A stretch of 46,938 bases of DNA from an uncultured Porphyromonadaceae bacterium (GTDB lineage: Bacteria; Bacteroidota; Bacteroidia; Bacteroidales; Muribaculaceae). Of the stretch, positions 1 to 8,392 are shown in pieces; within the stretch, counting starts at the first letter, position 1, and every line of letters starts with the position of its first letter. A model generated the notes under the pieces. It did not search any database. It had not been told where the DNA came from and saw only the letters and a list, made by a program, of their open reading frames with translations. Location of the stretch: assembly GCA_947575235.1 (NCBI GenBank), contig CANPMT010000015.1:1-46938 (forward strand), in the 5' to 3' direction. A program made the position numbers and the translations under genes.

Positions 1-432
1 TACACCAATCGCCTCATAACCCTATATGACTGGGTGATAAGGGCTTCCGCCAAGGGCGTGCTCCTCTTTCCGGAGGATGCTCTGCCCGAGGATGCCGACC
101 TTCAGGAGGTGGTTGACCAATGGAGCCGCTTCAACGGTGTGATTGTCTACCGTCCGAAGACGGGTCAGCCGCTGCCGCAGCAGGTGAGCGGCAACGCCGC
201 CAATGTGGGTATAAGCGAGCTTCTCGACATCCAGCTCAAGATGATGGAGGATGTGTCAGGGGTGAGCGGTGCCCTGCAGGGGCGGCTTGACAGCAACACC
301 ATAAGCGGCACGCTCTACAACCAGCAGACGCAGAACTCCATGACGTCGCTGCGCGACCTCCTGGACACTTTCGATGCCTTCGTGGCCGACTCGCTCAGTC
401 TCGAACACCGTCTGAGTCAAGAAAATTTCTGA
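1..432 (+). pseudogene. Phage portal protein, 3' part, apparently truncated
   Basis: The reading frame is open from the first base, so the gene starts left of the window. The visible part contains a stretch reading GVSGALQGRLDSNTISGTLYNQQ and then NSMTSLRDLLDTFDAF, which I recognise as the pattern of portal proteins of Bacteroidales tailed phages (GVSGALQG, ALYNQQ, LLDLLE). A portal forms the dodecameric DNA gate of the capsid. In relatives I remember, the protein continues for roughly another 100 residues or more after this motif. Here it stops after an unrelated-looking tail, SLEHRLSQENF, and a SusC promoter follows within 30 bases. I infer that the 3' end was lost by insertion or deletion. 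The family call is moderately sure; the truncation is inferred from memory of the family. Confidence 0.6.
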
Positions 433-459
433 AAACCGTATACGTTTTTTAACAAATTT

Positions 460-491
460 TTTGGATATGCTGAATAAATGATGTAATTTAG
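460..491 (+). promoter_or_regulatory. Promoter of the first susC/susD pair
   Basis: A TTTG (460-463) and a TAATTTAG (484-491) are separated by 20 bp. This matches the Bacteroidetes -33/-7 layout (consensus -7 TAnnTTTG) with one mismatch. It lies between the broken portal end and susC, so the pair has its own promoter. Confidence 0.5.
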
Positions 492-558
492 TGCGCTGGA
501 TGCACACATCATTATCCCATGCCGGGAGAATAGATGTGCGTCAGTCCCTAACTTACAC

Positions 559-3516
559 ATGATGAAGAGATTATCCATCTTTCTTTCGCTATTGGCCGGA
601 AGCGCGGCCATTCTTCCACACCGGGTCTCCGCAGCAGAGGGGGCTCCGGATAATGCCGCCGACACGGCTCTTTATTCATCTGACCTCACCGAAGTGGTGG
701 TGACGGCACTCGGAATCAGCAAAGCCAACAAAAGCTTGGGTTATGCCGTGAAGAATCTGAATGCCGACGACCTCAATACGGCCGGAACAAATTCCATATC
801 ATCCGCCATCCAGGGTAAGGTGGCGGGTGTTGACATTCGTCCCTCGTCAGGGAGTCCGGGTGCCTCGAATCAGATTGTGATCCGTGGCGCCCGTTCCTTT
901 ACCGACAGCAACCGTCCGCTGTTTGTGGTTGACGGTATGCCGGTGAATGCCGACCCTGATTTCAGCACCGGCAACTCTGTGCGCGGAGCCGACCTCCCCG
1001 ACCGTTCGATCGACATTAATCCTGACGATATCGAGTCGATCAGTTTTCTGAAGGGTCAGGCTGCCTCGGCCCTCTATGGCATAAGGGCCTCCAACGGTGT
1101 GGTGGTGATCACTACTAAGCGTGCGCGTAAACGCACATCGCGCCCCTCGGTGACGGTATCCACAAATATATCGGCCGATGTCGTGAGCCGTCCTTTCCAT
1201 CCTCAGCAGACCTATGCCCAGGGCACCAAGCTCTCGGCCTACGACCCTAATGCCGCCACCACCTGGGGCCCGCGCATATCGTCGCTCCCCGATGACCCTC
1301 TCTACGGCGGCAACGCAAACGGCCACCCCGGGATGTATATGAATCCCAAACTTGAACAGGCGGGGCTATCCCCGTGGATCTACCCGCAGATTTACGACAA
1401 TGTGGGCGATTTCTTCCGCACCGGCATAACCGAGAACACCTCGCTGGCCGTGGCGCAGAACAACGGCCGCCTCTCATACTCATTCGGCATCAACAATTCA
1501 TATCAGGGCGGCGTGGTGCCGGGCACCGACATGAACCGATGGAATGTGCGCGGACTCGTCGACTGGTGGCTCGCCCCGGGCTGGACAACGGGCTTCTCCG
1601 TCAATTACTCATCTACAAAGATACACGCCGCCCCCTCGGGTAATAACGCTATCGTGAATACGGTGTATCAGGCTCCGGCTGAGTATGACCTCGCCGGCTT
1701 ACCTTACTGCGCTCCCAACGACCCCTCGAAGCAGGTATCCTACCGCCCCACGGTGTATGACAACCCTTACTGGTGGGTGGCCAATAATGAATATGCCCGC
1801 CATACCGGCCGGCTCTTCGGGAACGCCTATCTGCAATACGACCTTAGATTCGGCCCTGACGGCAACATGACCCTGCGTCTGCGCGAGCAGGCCGGAATCG
1901 ACTGTTTCACCACCTCCGATTCAGACGTGCTTGAGACAGGTTCAGCCGGAAGCTCGGGCGGTCAGATAAGCAATTACGGTGTCACCTCGAATGTGTTCAA
2001 CAATCTCTTCACCGCCTCCTATAACGCCCTCTTCGGCGATGACTTCGATTTCGACCTCATGCTCGGTTCGGAGGTGGAGGAGAGCTCCAATCTCTGGCGC
2101 AGCTATACCGGCTCGAATTTCAATTTCTACGGTATGCCGGTGATATCAAACGCCAAGGTGCTTTCCGGTTCGGAATATACAACGCGCCGCCGTACGTTGG
2201 GCTTCTTCGGGAGTGTGGGACTGGGCTGGCGTTCCATGCTCTATCTTACAGTGACGGGACGCTCCGATGTGGTGTCATCCATGCCCCGCGACCACCGCAC
2301 CTTCTTCTATCCCTCGGTATCGTTAGGGTGGGTATTCTCCGGGATGGAGCCTCTGCGGGATTGGTCACCCTTGGATTTCGGCAAACTGAGAGTGTCGTTC
2401 GCACAGGTGGGTCAGGCCGGTACTTACCGCGACAATTACATGTATATCCCCACCTACAGCGGGGGTATGTACACCTTCACTCCGGTGAGGTATCCTTTGG
2501 GGGGTGTGTCGAGCTACGTCCCCTATCTCCAGGTGTATGATCCCGACCTGCATCCACAGAACACCGATAATGTGGAGTGGGGTATCGACCTTGAATTTCT
2601 CAACCGCCGTCTGAAGGCCTCCTACACAGTGGCATGGCAGAACGTCACCGGACAGATTTTCAGCATACCTACCGCCGGCTCCACAGGCTACCGCTATATG
2701 ATGGCCAATGCCGGAAAGATTCGCACATGGTCGCATGAGGTTGACCTCAACGCCGAGATTCTGCGCGGACCGGACTATTCGTTGGGTGTGGGTGTGAATC
2801 TCACCACGCTTGACAATCAGGTTGTGGAGTTGGCTCCCGGTGTGGAGTCGATAATGTTGGGCGGCTTCACCTCGCCACAGATACGCGCCCAGGAGGGGCA
2901 TTCATATCCGAGCATCTACGGCACGGCCTTCCAGCGCACCGACGACGGGCGTCTGCTGCTCAACAACGGCCTGCCGCAGGCCACAGCCGCCAGTGTGTGC
3001 CTGGCCGACTGCACCCCCGACCTTGTGACCGGATTCAACCTCGATGCCCGGTGGCGCTGCCTGAGCCTGAGCGCCACGCTGAGCTGGCAGGCCGGAGGAA
3101 GGATGTATCACGGCTCAAACCTCACGATGAATTATTCCGGCGTCACCCGCGAGTCGCTCCCCTGGCATGAGGGTACGATTGTGGCCGAGGGTGTGGATAT
3201 GGCCACGGGTGAGGTGAACATGGTGGAGGTTGACCGCCAGAAGTATTACCAGGCCTACAATAATATAGCCGAGGCGGGTGTGTATGACATGAGTTTCGTG
3301 AAATTGCGCGACATCACCCTCACCTGCCGTCTGCCAAGGGTGTGCGGAATAGGGTTTGAGGTGTTCGCCTTCGCACGTAACGTGCTTCTCTGGACCCGTC
3401 TCCCCAACTTCGACCCCGAGGCCTCGCAGGGTAACGGCAACATGGGTGGATATTTCGAGCGGTATTCAATGCCGGCCACGACAAGCATAGGTGGCGGTCT
3501 GAAGATTCAATTTTAA
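559..3516 (+). CDS. SusC-family TonB-dependent outer-membrane transporter
   Basis: This 985-residue protein would import a ligand, probably a glycan piece, across the outer membrane using TonB energy. It has an N-terminal signal peptide (about residues 1-25), a TonB-box-like TEVVVTALG near residues 44-52, then the SusC plug signature (IQGKVAGVDI, GSPGASNQIVIRGARS, PLFVVDGMPV, SISFLKGQAASALYG, GVVVITTKRA). A long beta-barrel follows, ending in the aromatic-terminated GGGLKIQF. It lacks the N-terminal carboxypeptidase-regulatory-like domain found in most SusC proteins and in the two SusC homologues further right. The susD partner follows after 19 bp with a strong AGGAGG ribosome site. The ATG at 559 is the first of two Met codons; the second (MKR) is equally possible. 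The substrate is unknown because no enzyme gene is linked. Confidence 0.9.
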   Translation: MMKRLSIFLSLLAGSAAILPHRVSAAEGAPDNAADTALYSSDLTEVVVTALGISKANKSLGYAVKNLNADDLNTAGTNSISSAIQGKVAGVDIRPSSGSPGASNQIVIRGARSFTDSNRPLFVVDGMPVNADPDFSTGNSVRGADLPDRSIDINPDDIESISFLKGQAASALYGIRASNGVVVITTKRARKRTSRPSVTVSTNISADVVSRPFHPQQTYAQGTKLSAYDPNAATTWGPRISSLPDDPLYGGNANGHPGMYMNPKLEQAGLSPWIYPQIYDNVGDFFRTGITENTSLAVAQNNGRLSYSFGINNSYQGGVVPGTDMNRWNVRGLVDWWLAPGWTTGFSVNYSSTKIHAAPSGNNAIVNTVYQAPAEYDLAGLPYCAPNDPSKQVSYRPTVYDNPYWWVANNEYARHTGRLFGNAYLQYDLRFGPDGNMTLRLREQAGIDCFTTSDSDVLETGSAGSSGGQISNYGVTSNVFNNLFTASYNALFGDDFDFDLMLGSEVEESSNLWRSYTGSNFNFYGMPVISNAKVLSGSEYTTRRRTLGFFGSVGLGWRSMLYLTVTGRSDVVSSMPRDHRTFFYPSVSLGWVFSGMEPLRDWSPLDFGKLRVSFAQVGQAGTYRDNYMYIPTYSGGMYTFTPVRYPLGGVSSYVPYLQVYDPDLHPQNTDNVEWGIDLEFLNRRLKASYTVAWQNVTGQIFSIPTAGSTGYRYMMANAGKIRTWSHEVDLNAEILRGPDYSLGVGVNLTTLDNQVVELAPGVESIMLGGFTSPQIRAQEGHSYPSIYGTAFQRTDDGRLLLNNGLPQATAASVCLADCTPDLVTGFNLDARWRCLSLSATLSWQAGGRMYHGSNLTMNYSGVTRESLPWHEGTIVAEGVDMATGEVNMVEVDRQKYYQAYNNIAEAGVYDMSFVKLRDITLTCRLPRVCGIGFEVFAFARNVLLWTRLPNFDPEASQGNGNMGGYFERYSMPATTSIGGGLKIQF

Positions 3517-3535
3517 ATCAAGGAGGATATTTGAG

Positions 3536-4999
3536 ATGAGATACAGTATGAGATATTTTATGGCGGCGCTCTGTATGGTTGTGTTTATGGCCACGGGGTG
3601 CTCGGAAGATGAGCTTGACCGTCTGAACCGTGTTGACAACCAGCCCCCGGTGGATGTCGTGGATGCCCGTCTGCAGCTCCCTGATGCGGTGGTGTCGATG
3701 GCGTTCACCACCTTCGGCGGGGGGTATGCGTGGCATGTTGCGTCATATACCGAACAGATCTTCGGCGACGGCGGCACACAGATGATGTATGCCGAGTTGC
3801 GCGACCCTGTGATAACGGCCGCCCCCACCACTTTCAATAATGAATGGAACAACACCTATCATAACCTTCTCAACATAGACCTGATAATATCGAAATGCAC
3901 CGATGGCGTGAATGCGGGGCAGCTCGATCTCAAAGGTATGGCGGAGGTGCTCAAGGTGATGGGTTATTCCACACTGACGCTCCTTCATGGCGACATCCCT
4001 TACACGGAGGCGTGCAACCCGAAAATACGTAATCCGCGCCTCGATGCGCAGAAAGATGTGTATGACTCGCTGCTTGCGCTGACCGACACGGCTATCTCCG
4101 ACTTTCAGGAGGCTATTGACGGTGGCATGTCAAATGTCGGGGAGCATGACCTTCTCTACAAGGGGGATGTGACACAGTGGCTCGCATTGGCATATGCGGT
4201 TAAGGCCCGTCTGCTGCTTGATGGCCTTGTACGCAATCCGGAGGCGGCTGCCGCGGTGGTGACAGCCGGAGAGAGAGCGTTTGAACTCGGCTTCCGGGGT
4301 GCGGAGCTTGCCGTATTCAACGGAGTGGAGGCCATGAATCCCTGGGCGGCCTATTTCAAGAGCCGTCATTACAGCGGGGCCTCCGCCACGGTAGTCCGGC
4401 TAATGGAGGAGAGGGAAGACCCTCGTCTCGGGGTGTACGCCTGCGACACATTCGGCACAGGGGTGCTCTGGGCCAATCCAGGCGATGCTGCGTTGGCCTC
4501 CACGATCGACAATGTCGGGGCACCGGCATGGTTAGGTAACGCGAGTGCCGGACAGCACCTGTTGAGCGAGGCCTCGCTGAGGTTTGTCATAGCCGAGGCG
4601 AAGCTGCGGCTTGGCAAGGATGCTACGGCCGACTTCCAGGCAGGCGTAAGAGCCTCCTTCGCCGACTATGCGGAGAATGCGCCGGAAAGTGCCGGGGTGA
4701 AGGATCTGGCATCTGAATATCTGATGCAATTTGACACGGTGACGTTAGGAGAGGTTATGGTGCAGAAATACCTCTCGCAGGTGCGCGACGAGCAGATAGA
4801 GACCTACAACGACCTCCGCCGGCTACGCAAGATGGGGGAGGAGTATGTGAAGATGCGTAATCCCTGCAATGATGATGACGGGATGAACCGCTGGCCCTGG
4901 CTCTTGCCCTACGGCAACAGCGACGTGGTGAGCAATCCAAACGTGGCCGCCATCTTCGGCACCGGCAACGAAGCCGGCTACTACATTTTTGAGGAATAA
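3536..4999 (+). CDS. SusD/RagB-like lipoprotein, SusD_2 type
   Basis: This is the surface lipoprotein lid partner of the upstream SusC, expected to capture ligand outside the cell. The signal peptide ends in a lipobox, FMATGC, with the lipidated Cys at about residue 22. The body has helical SusD features: ASYTEQ, NTYHNLLNIDLIISK, KVMGYSTLTLLHGDIPYTEA and DAQKDVYDSLLALTDTAISDF. The GDIPYTEA pattern points to the SusD-like 2 group rather than classical SusD. Length (487 aa) is normal. AGGAGG lies about 10 bp before the ATG. The C-terminus (GNEAGYYIFEE) is duplicated as a remnant at 6226-6302. A strong hairpin follows and ends the two-gene unit. Confidence 0.88.
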   Translation: MRYSMRYFMAALCMVVFMATGCSEDELDRLNRVDNQPPVDVVDARLQLPDAVVSMAFTTFGGGYAWHVASYTEQIFGDGGTQMMYAELRDPVITAAPTTFNNEWNNTYHNLLNIDLIISKCTDGVNAGQLDLKGMAEVLKVMGYSTLTLLHGDIPYTEACNPKIRNPRLDAQKDVYDSLLALTDTAISDFQEAIDGGMSNVGEHDLLYKGDVTQWLALAYAVKARLLLDGLVRNPEAAAAVVTAGERAFELGFRGAELAVFNGVEAMNPWAAYFKSRHYSGASATVVRLMEEREDPRLGVYACDTFGTGVLWANPGDAALASTIDNVGAPAWLGNASAGQHLLSEASLRFVIAEAKLRLGKDATADFQAGVRASFADYAENAPESAGVKDLASEYLMQFDTVTLGEVMVQKYLSQVRDEQIETYNDLRRLRKMGEEYVKMRNPCNDDDGMNRWPWLLPYGNSDVVSNPNVAAIFGTGNEAGYYIFEE

Positions 5000-5007
5000 A
5001 GAAAAAG

Positions 5008-5043
5008 AGAAAGGATGTGTCAGACCATTGACACATCCTTTCT
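5008..5043 (+). terminator. Rho-independent-type hairpin after susD
   Basis: Two perfect 15-base arms (5008-5022 and 5029-5043, core GGATGTGTCA / TGACACATCC) surround a 6-base loop. The hairpin lies 8 bp past the susD stop. The downstream side has only a short T run, so termination in this direction is likely but not textbook. Confidence 0.6.
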
Positions 5044-5063
5044 AAGGTTATAAAGGTAAACTA

Positions 5064-5150
5064 TCAGCGGATAAAGATCTTATTCTCGTTGGAGCTTACT
5101 CTTACAAGGTATATACCTTTTTCAAGAGTGGAGAGGGTGAAGTAGAGAGT
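5064..5150 (-). pseudogene. Remnant of a type IX secretion C-terminal sorting tail
   Basis: Read on the minus strand, this stretch gives TLYFTLSTLEKG then GIYLVRVSSNENKIFIR and a TGA stop. The pattern L..GIYLVRV...K.. is the typical end of Por_Secre_tail / T9SS type A sorting domains of Bacteroidetes. No start codon or upstream domain is present, and the frame runs into low-complexity sequence. It is out of frame with the acidic gene that begins to its right. I read it as the 3' end of a lost secreted-protein gene. Confidence 0.5.
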
Positions 5151-5184
5151 GCGGTGTGGAGGTTGTGGTCGGAGGGGGAGGGGG

Positions 5185-5949
5185 TTAGAGCTCTGAAGAA
5201 TTAATTACGCCACTCTCCTCGATGAGATTGTCACCGTCGCAACCATCTTCGACCTCAACTTCATCTTTTGCAAAATACATTTTGCCGTCATATACGATTG
5301 CATTGAGCAATACCATATCATGGCTTGCGTATGATTCCAATGGTTCGCTCTCAAACTCTTCATCGAAGCTGATAAACTCTATTTTTGAGATGTCGAATTC
5401 TCCGTCAACATCAATTTCGAATTCTGCTGACATAAAGGAATCTTCATCTCCCTCTTCGAGTTTAGAACACCAAACAGCTGCCGCCGGATTATCTCCGAGA
5501 ATCTCTTTGAGCAAGAGATGGAAGAACTCATCGGAATCGGTTTTGTTGGCACCCATCTGTTGCCAGACTTTTTTTATGGCTTCCGATTCTTTGTTCTCAG
5601 GCGTGTCAAATTTCATTTCCTTCATGAATTTCACATGAGGTTCGTATGTCTCTGGATCATCGCCCCAGTTATCCATGATTCCATTCACGGTCATGGCAGC
5701 AAATGATGGATTGAAGCCATTGTCATCTTCCTGAGTTTCTTCTCCTTCAATCATATATTTCACTATCCCGCTATTTGGGTAAGAACCATAAAAACGGAAT
5801 TCTTTGCCATTGAATACGTAATTGAAGAGGTCGTCTTCTTCAGCTGCATCTAATAAGTCAGGGAGATTTTCATCAGAGCACGGGGTAAAGAAGATAGAAG
5901 TCAACTCATTATCCTCTCCACTTACTGAAATTTTTAATTTTTTCTTCAT
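5185..5949 (-). CDS. Acidic protein of unknown function
   Basis: I do not recognise this 254-residue protein. About 63 of its residues are Asp or Glu (25%). It has no signal peptide or membrane segment, so it should be cytosolic. The N-terminus MKKKLKISVSG looks beta-rich, the middle (EPHVKFMKEMKFDTPENKESEAIKKVWQQM) helical, and the C-terminal third very acidic (EEGDED, EFEIDVDGEFD, DEVEVEDG). The gene has a clear promoter on the minus strand (6003-6034) and a palindrome in its 5' leader (5974-5988). Base composition is AT-richer than the SusC/SusD and phage genes around it, which suggests separate acquisition. It sits between a remnant sorting tail and a remnant susD tail. The high acidity recalls DNA-mimic or immunity-like proteins, but nothing specific supports that. 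Confidence 0.7.
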   Translation of the reverse strand: MKKKLKISVSGEDNELTSIFFTPCSDENLPDLLDAAEEDDLFNYVFNGKEFRFYGSYPNSGIVKYMIEGEETQEDDNGFNPSFAAMTVNGIMDNWGDDPETYEPHVKFMKEMKFDTPENKESEAIKKVWQQMGANKTDSDEFFHLLLKEILGDNPAAAVWCSKLEEGDEDSFMSAEFEIDVDGEFDISKIEFISFDEEFESEPLESYASHDMVLLNAIVYDGKMYFAKDEVEVEDGCDGDNLIEESGVINSSEL

Positions 5950-5973
5950 CTTTGTTGTTTTCTTTTTTTATAG

Positions 5974-5989
5974 TCTCTTGGCAAGAGAT
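5974..5989. promoter_or_regulatory. Palindrome in the leader of the acidic gene
   Basis: TCTCTTG-G-CAAGAGA is a perfect 7-bp inverted repeat with one central base. It sits just downstream of the predicted transcription start (about 5996 on the minus strand) and 25 bp before the ATG, a good place for a repressor operator. The same 16 bases recur, as reverse complement, at 6146-6161. Confidence 0.45.
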
Positions 5990-6002
5990 ACTTAACCATG
6001 TC

Positions 6003-6034
6003 CAAAGTTAGCGGAAATATTTCACAATCACAAT
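6003..6034 (-). promoter_or_regulatory. Promoter of the acidic gene
   Basis: On the minus strand TAACTTTG (6003-6010) is a perfect TAnnTTTG -7 box, with ATTG (6031-6034) 20 bp upstream as the -33 element. Confidence 0.6.
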
Positions 6035-6140
6035 TTTTTGGGTTCAAAATAACGAAATATGTTTTATAACATAGTCAGTGTTTAATTAATGGTTCTATGC
6101 AACCAACGTAAATCCCTTAAAATCAATACAACCGAGCAAA

Positions 6141-6167
6141 TCCAAATCTCTTGCCAAGAGATTTGGA
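6141..6167. repeat. 27-bp perfect palindrome
   Basis: Arms of 13 bases (TCCAAATCTCTTG and CAAGAGATTTGGA) flank a single C. Its centre repeats the palindrome at 5974-5989. It lies in the gene-free stretch 5950-6311, about 107 bp outside the acidic gene's -33 element. It could be a second operator, a terminator stem (no T run follows), or a recombination site. Confidence 0.5.
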
Positions 6168-6205
6168 TAGTTGCTAAATAAAAAGTCTCGATGACGATAG
6201 ATATA

Positions 6206-6227
6206 GTCCCCGCTACGCGGCGGGGAC
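6206..6227. repeat. GC-rich hairpin beside the susD remnant
   Basis: GTCCCCGC and GCGGGGAC (8-base perfect arms) flank the loop TACGCG. It ends where similarity to the susD 3' end begins, and may mark the junction of the duplication. No T run follows, so it is not an obvious terminator. Confidence 0.4.
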
Positions 6228-6302
6228 GCGGTGAGCAATCCCAACATCGCCGCCATAGCCGTAAGTGGCAACGAAGCCGGCTACTATATTTTTGAGGAGT
6301 AG
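6226..6302 (+). pseudogene. Remnant of a second susD 3' end
   Basis: Translation gives AVSNPNIAAIAVSGNEAGYYIFEE and a TAG stop. It aligns without gaps to the end of the intact susD at about 4923-4999 (VVSNPNVAAIFGTGNEAGYYIFEE). Differences include silent changes, so this is an old paralogue rather than a recent copy. Similarity stops abruptly on the left at the GC-rich hairpin. No other part of susD is present, so this is a deletion remnant. Confidence 0.75.
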
Positions 6303-6311
6303 AGATAACGG

Positions 6312-7652
6312 TCAAAGGAACATTGTAAGGTATGCGGGTAACATGAGGATTTGTCCGTCTTTTCTTAAATCTTTTGCATATATGAGAAAACATTTGTCAA
6401 TGCGGCTGGAGAATTTTTCAATGAAAGCATCGAGTGACGCATGAGTCTTGTATCCCGATGACTTTACTTCAATAGGCCATATTTTGCTTCCTCTTGACAA
6501 AACAAAATCAATCTCATAGTTATGTTTGCCGCTTTCTGTAGGCCATGTGTAGTAAAATAAACCGTCTCCTTTTACAGTCAACATCTGAGCCACAATATTT
6601 TCATACACATAACCAAGGTCTGCACTTAGTTTGTCGGACAATAACTTTTGGTAGATGACGTTTTCGGTGACATGCTTATCCCAGAAGGCAAGAGTAATGA
6701 AGAGACCGGTGTCTCCGACATACATTTTATATGAGTCATAATCTGCATGAAGCGACAAACCTACGTTTGGGTCGTTGGCATGATATGATATATTTACAGT
6801 ACAGCTGTCTTCAAGATCTTTAAGCAATTCTTGCATCTTTTCTTTATCAATAGAAGCTCCGAGAGCTCCTTTTACCTTAAATCGGGAAGCATTCCCGGTC
6901 AATTGGGATGGAATCGATTTAAATAATCGAGAGGCTTTGCCCGATGAATCAATTTTTTCGAAATCATCAAGATATAATTCTATGATTTCCCTTTTCTTTT
7001 GGTCAACTGTCATTAGATCTTTGGAATCAAGATAAGCCTCCACAGCTTGCGGCATACCACCGATTAATATATAAAGTCGGAAGTCTTTCATCAATTTTCG
7101 ATTTATTGCATCGCCAAAAGCCTTCTTTTTTGTCCACATCTCTTGCATTAGAGGTACGGTAGCTTCATCACCCAAGGCCCAGCGGAATTCTTCATAATCC
7201 ATGGGGTGCATCGTGATACGGGTTTCTTCACTGGGAATTACAATATCTTTGGTGTTCTTCTTTATGGAAAGAAGTGACCCTGTTTCAATATAATCATATC
7301 TACGGTCCTTGACGAGATATTTGATAGCTTGTCTTACAGCGGGACATTTCTGGATCTCATCAAAAATGATAACTGATTTTCGTTCAATTAATCTTACGCC
7401 ATATATGAATTGCAATTGCATGAAAAAATAGTCACGGTCTGAGATATTCTCTACAGCCTCCCACAATGCAGAAGGAGCATCTGCGAAATCTACAACAATG
7501 TAACTTTCATATTCTCTCTTTGCGAATTCTTCTGCAATTGTAGACTTCCCAACTCGTCTGGCACCTTTGATAAGAAGAGCTGTTGAGCCATCTTTTTCAA
7601 TTTTCCATTTCTTTATTCTTTGATAAATTTTGCGTTTAAAAATGTAGTTCAT
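6312..7652 (-). CDS. AAA-family ATPase with DUF4143 domain
   Basis: This 446-residue protein belongs to the common prokaryotic AAA_14/DUF4143 group of orphan ATPases, whose cellular role is not settled. Walker A is GARRVGKS (residues 30-37), Walker B is SVIIFDEIQ (93-101), and a sensor-like ETGSLLS follows at 123-129. The MHPMDYEEF segment near 148-156 is typical of the family. The C-terminal DUF4143 part contains YVYENIVAQML and the nuclease-like EIDFVLSRG...IWPIEVKSS, a PD-(D/E)xK-like pattern often seen in these proteins. Length is normal. The gene is AT-rich compared with the phage genes to its right, supporting transfer as a unit with the acidic gene. A -7 box lies about 53 bp upstream. 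Confidence 0.9.
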   Translation of the reverse strand: MNYIFKRKIYQRIKKWKIEKDGSTALLIKGARRVGKSTIAEEFAKREYESYIVVDFADAPSALWEAVENISDRDYFFMQLQFIYGVRLIERKSVIIFDEIQKCPAVRQAIKYLVKDRRYDYIETGSLLSIKKNTKDIVIPSEETRITMHPMDYEEFRWALGDEATVPLMQEMWTKKKAFGDAINRKLMKDFRLYILIGGMPQAVEAYLDSKDLMTVDQKKREIIELYLDDFEKIDSSGKASRLFKSIPSQLTGNASRFKVKGALGASIDKEKMQELLKDLEDSCTVNISYHANDPNVGLSLHADYDSYKMYVGDTGLFITLAFWDKHVTENVIYQKLLSDKLSADLGYVYENIVAQMLTVKGDGLFYYTWPTESGKHNYEIDFVLSRGSKIWPIEVKSSGYKTHASLDAFIEKFSSRIDKCFLIYAKDLRKDGQILMLPAYLTMFL

Positions 7653-7704
7653 ATTTGAAGGATGTGAAATTAGTATGCTAAATTACATAATCTTTTCCAT
7701 TTCT

Positions 7705-7712
7705 CAAAATTA
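7705..7712 (-). promoter_or_regulatory. Candidate -7 box of the DUF4143 ATPase
   Basis: TAATTTTG on the minus strand fits TAnnTTTG. No clear -33 element was found at the expected distance. The rest of 7653-7873 shows no gene. Confidence 0.4.
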
Positions 7713-7873
7713 TTTTAGGTAAATATCCTACGTTTCTCACTTTTTATATTGGCAATTATGGTATGTTTCTCAAATTTTATGGGGCAACAACATTGCAGCA
7801 GACCATAACAAAGTAGTGACTTGCGTCCCTACAAGAATACGCCGCGTCTCTCATGGAGGCGCGGCGGAGAGGG

Positions 7874-8392
7874 TCAGATGGGGGAGACGCGGCGGCGGGT
7901 GACGGAGCGGGATTTCTGGCGTTGGGAGGCAGACTGCAGGCGGAGGAGGGCGGAGGTGAGGGCGTCGCGACATTCTTCCGTGCGGTCGTGCCAGACGGCT
8001 GAGGCCTCGGGGAGGGTTAGGTCAAGCCAACGCGCCAGGACGTAGGCGGTGAGGTAGTTGTGTATCGCCTCCTTCAGCCATATCGCCAATTGCTCTGTGA
8101 CGGTTCCTGTGCGTAGCATCAGTCTGTACTCTGTCGGGGATTCATCGTCATCGCTGAGATCCGAGGCTGGAGTGGGTGGTGGGATGGTGATGCGCTGGAG
8201 GATGAGACCGACTTCGGCGAAGGCCTGGCCGAGCCAGCGGTTGACGGAGTCGTTGTTCCGGCCTTCGCACACGTCGAAAGTCTGGTGCAGGCGGTGGGCT
8301 TCGACACTCCCTTCGCGGATGTCGGCTGCCACGAAAGCGAGGTTGGCTATGTCATAGCAGAGCTCGCTGCGTTTGAACAGTATGCTTCTCAT
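7874..8392 (-). CDS. Phage-associated protein, paralogue A
   Basis: This is the last of three tandem, co-directional small genes in the phage region; function not recognised. The start was set at 8392 rather than further upstream because that ATG overlaps the stop of paralogue B as ATGA, a sign of translational coupling. The protein (172 aa) begins MRSILFKRSELCYDIANLAF and ends in a helical segment, EAIHNYLTAYVLARWLDLTLPEAS, followed by a basic tail. The order of an N-terminal strand, a middle region, then a pattern A..NYLTA.V.ARW...T....A is shared with the genes at 8389-8880 and 8906-9388. Position beside the connector and capsid candidates suggests a structural or neck role, which is inference. 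Confidence 0.7.
   Translation of the reverse strand: MRSILFKRSELCYDIANLAFVAADIREGSVEAHRLHQTFDVCEGRNNDSVNRWLGQAFAEVGLILQRITIPPPTPASDLSDDDESPTEYRLMLRTGTVTEQLAIWLKEAIHNYLTAYVLARWLDLTLPEASAVWHDRTEECRDALTSALLRLQSASQRQKSRSVTRRRVSPI

Noticed and set aside
5185..5949. Acidic protein fused by frameshift to the sorting tail at 5064-5150
   Set aside because: The acidic protein has no signal peptide and the frames differ across low-complexity sequence, so a T9SS cargo is not supported.
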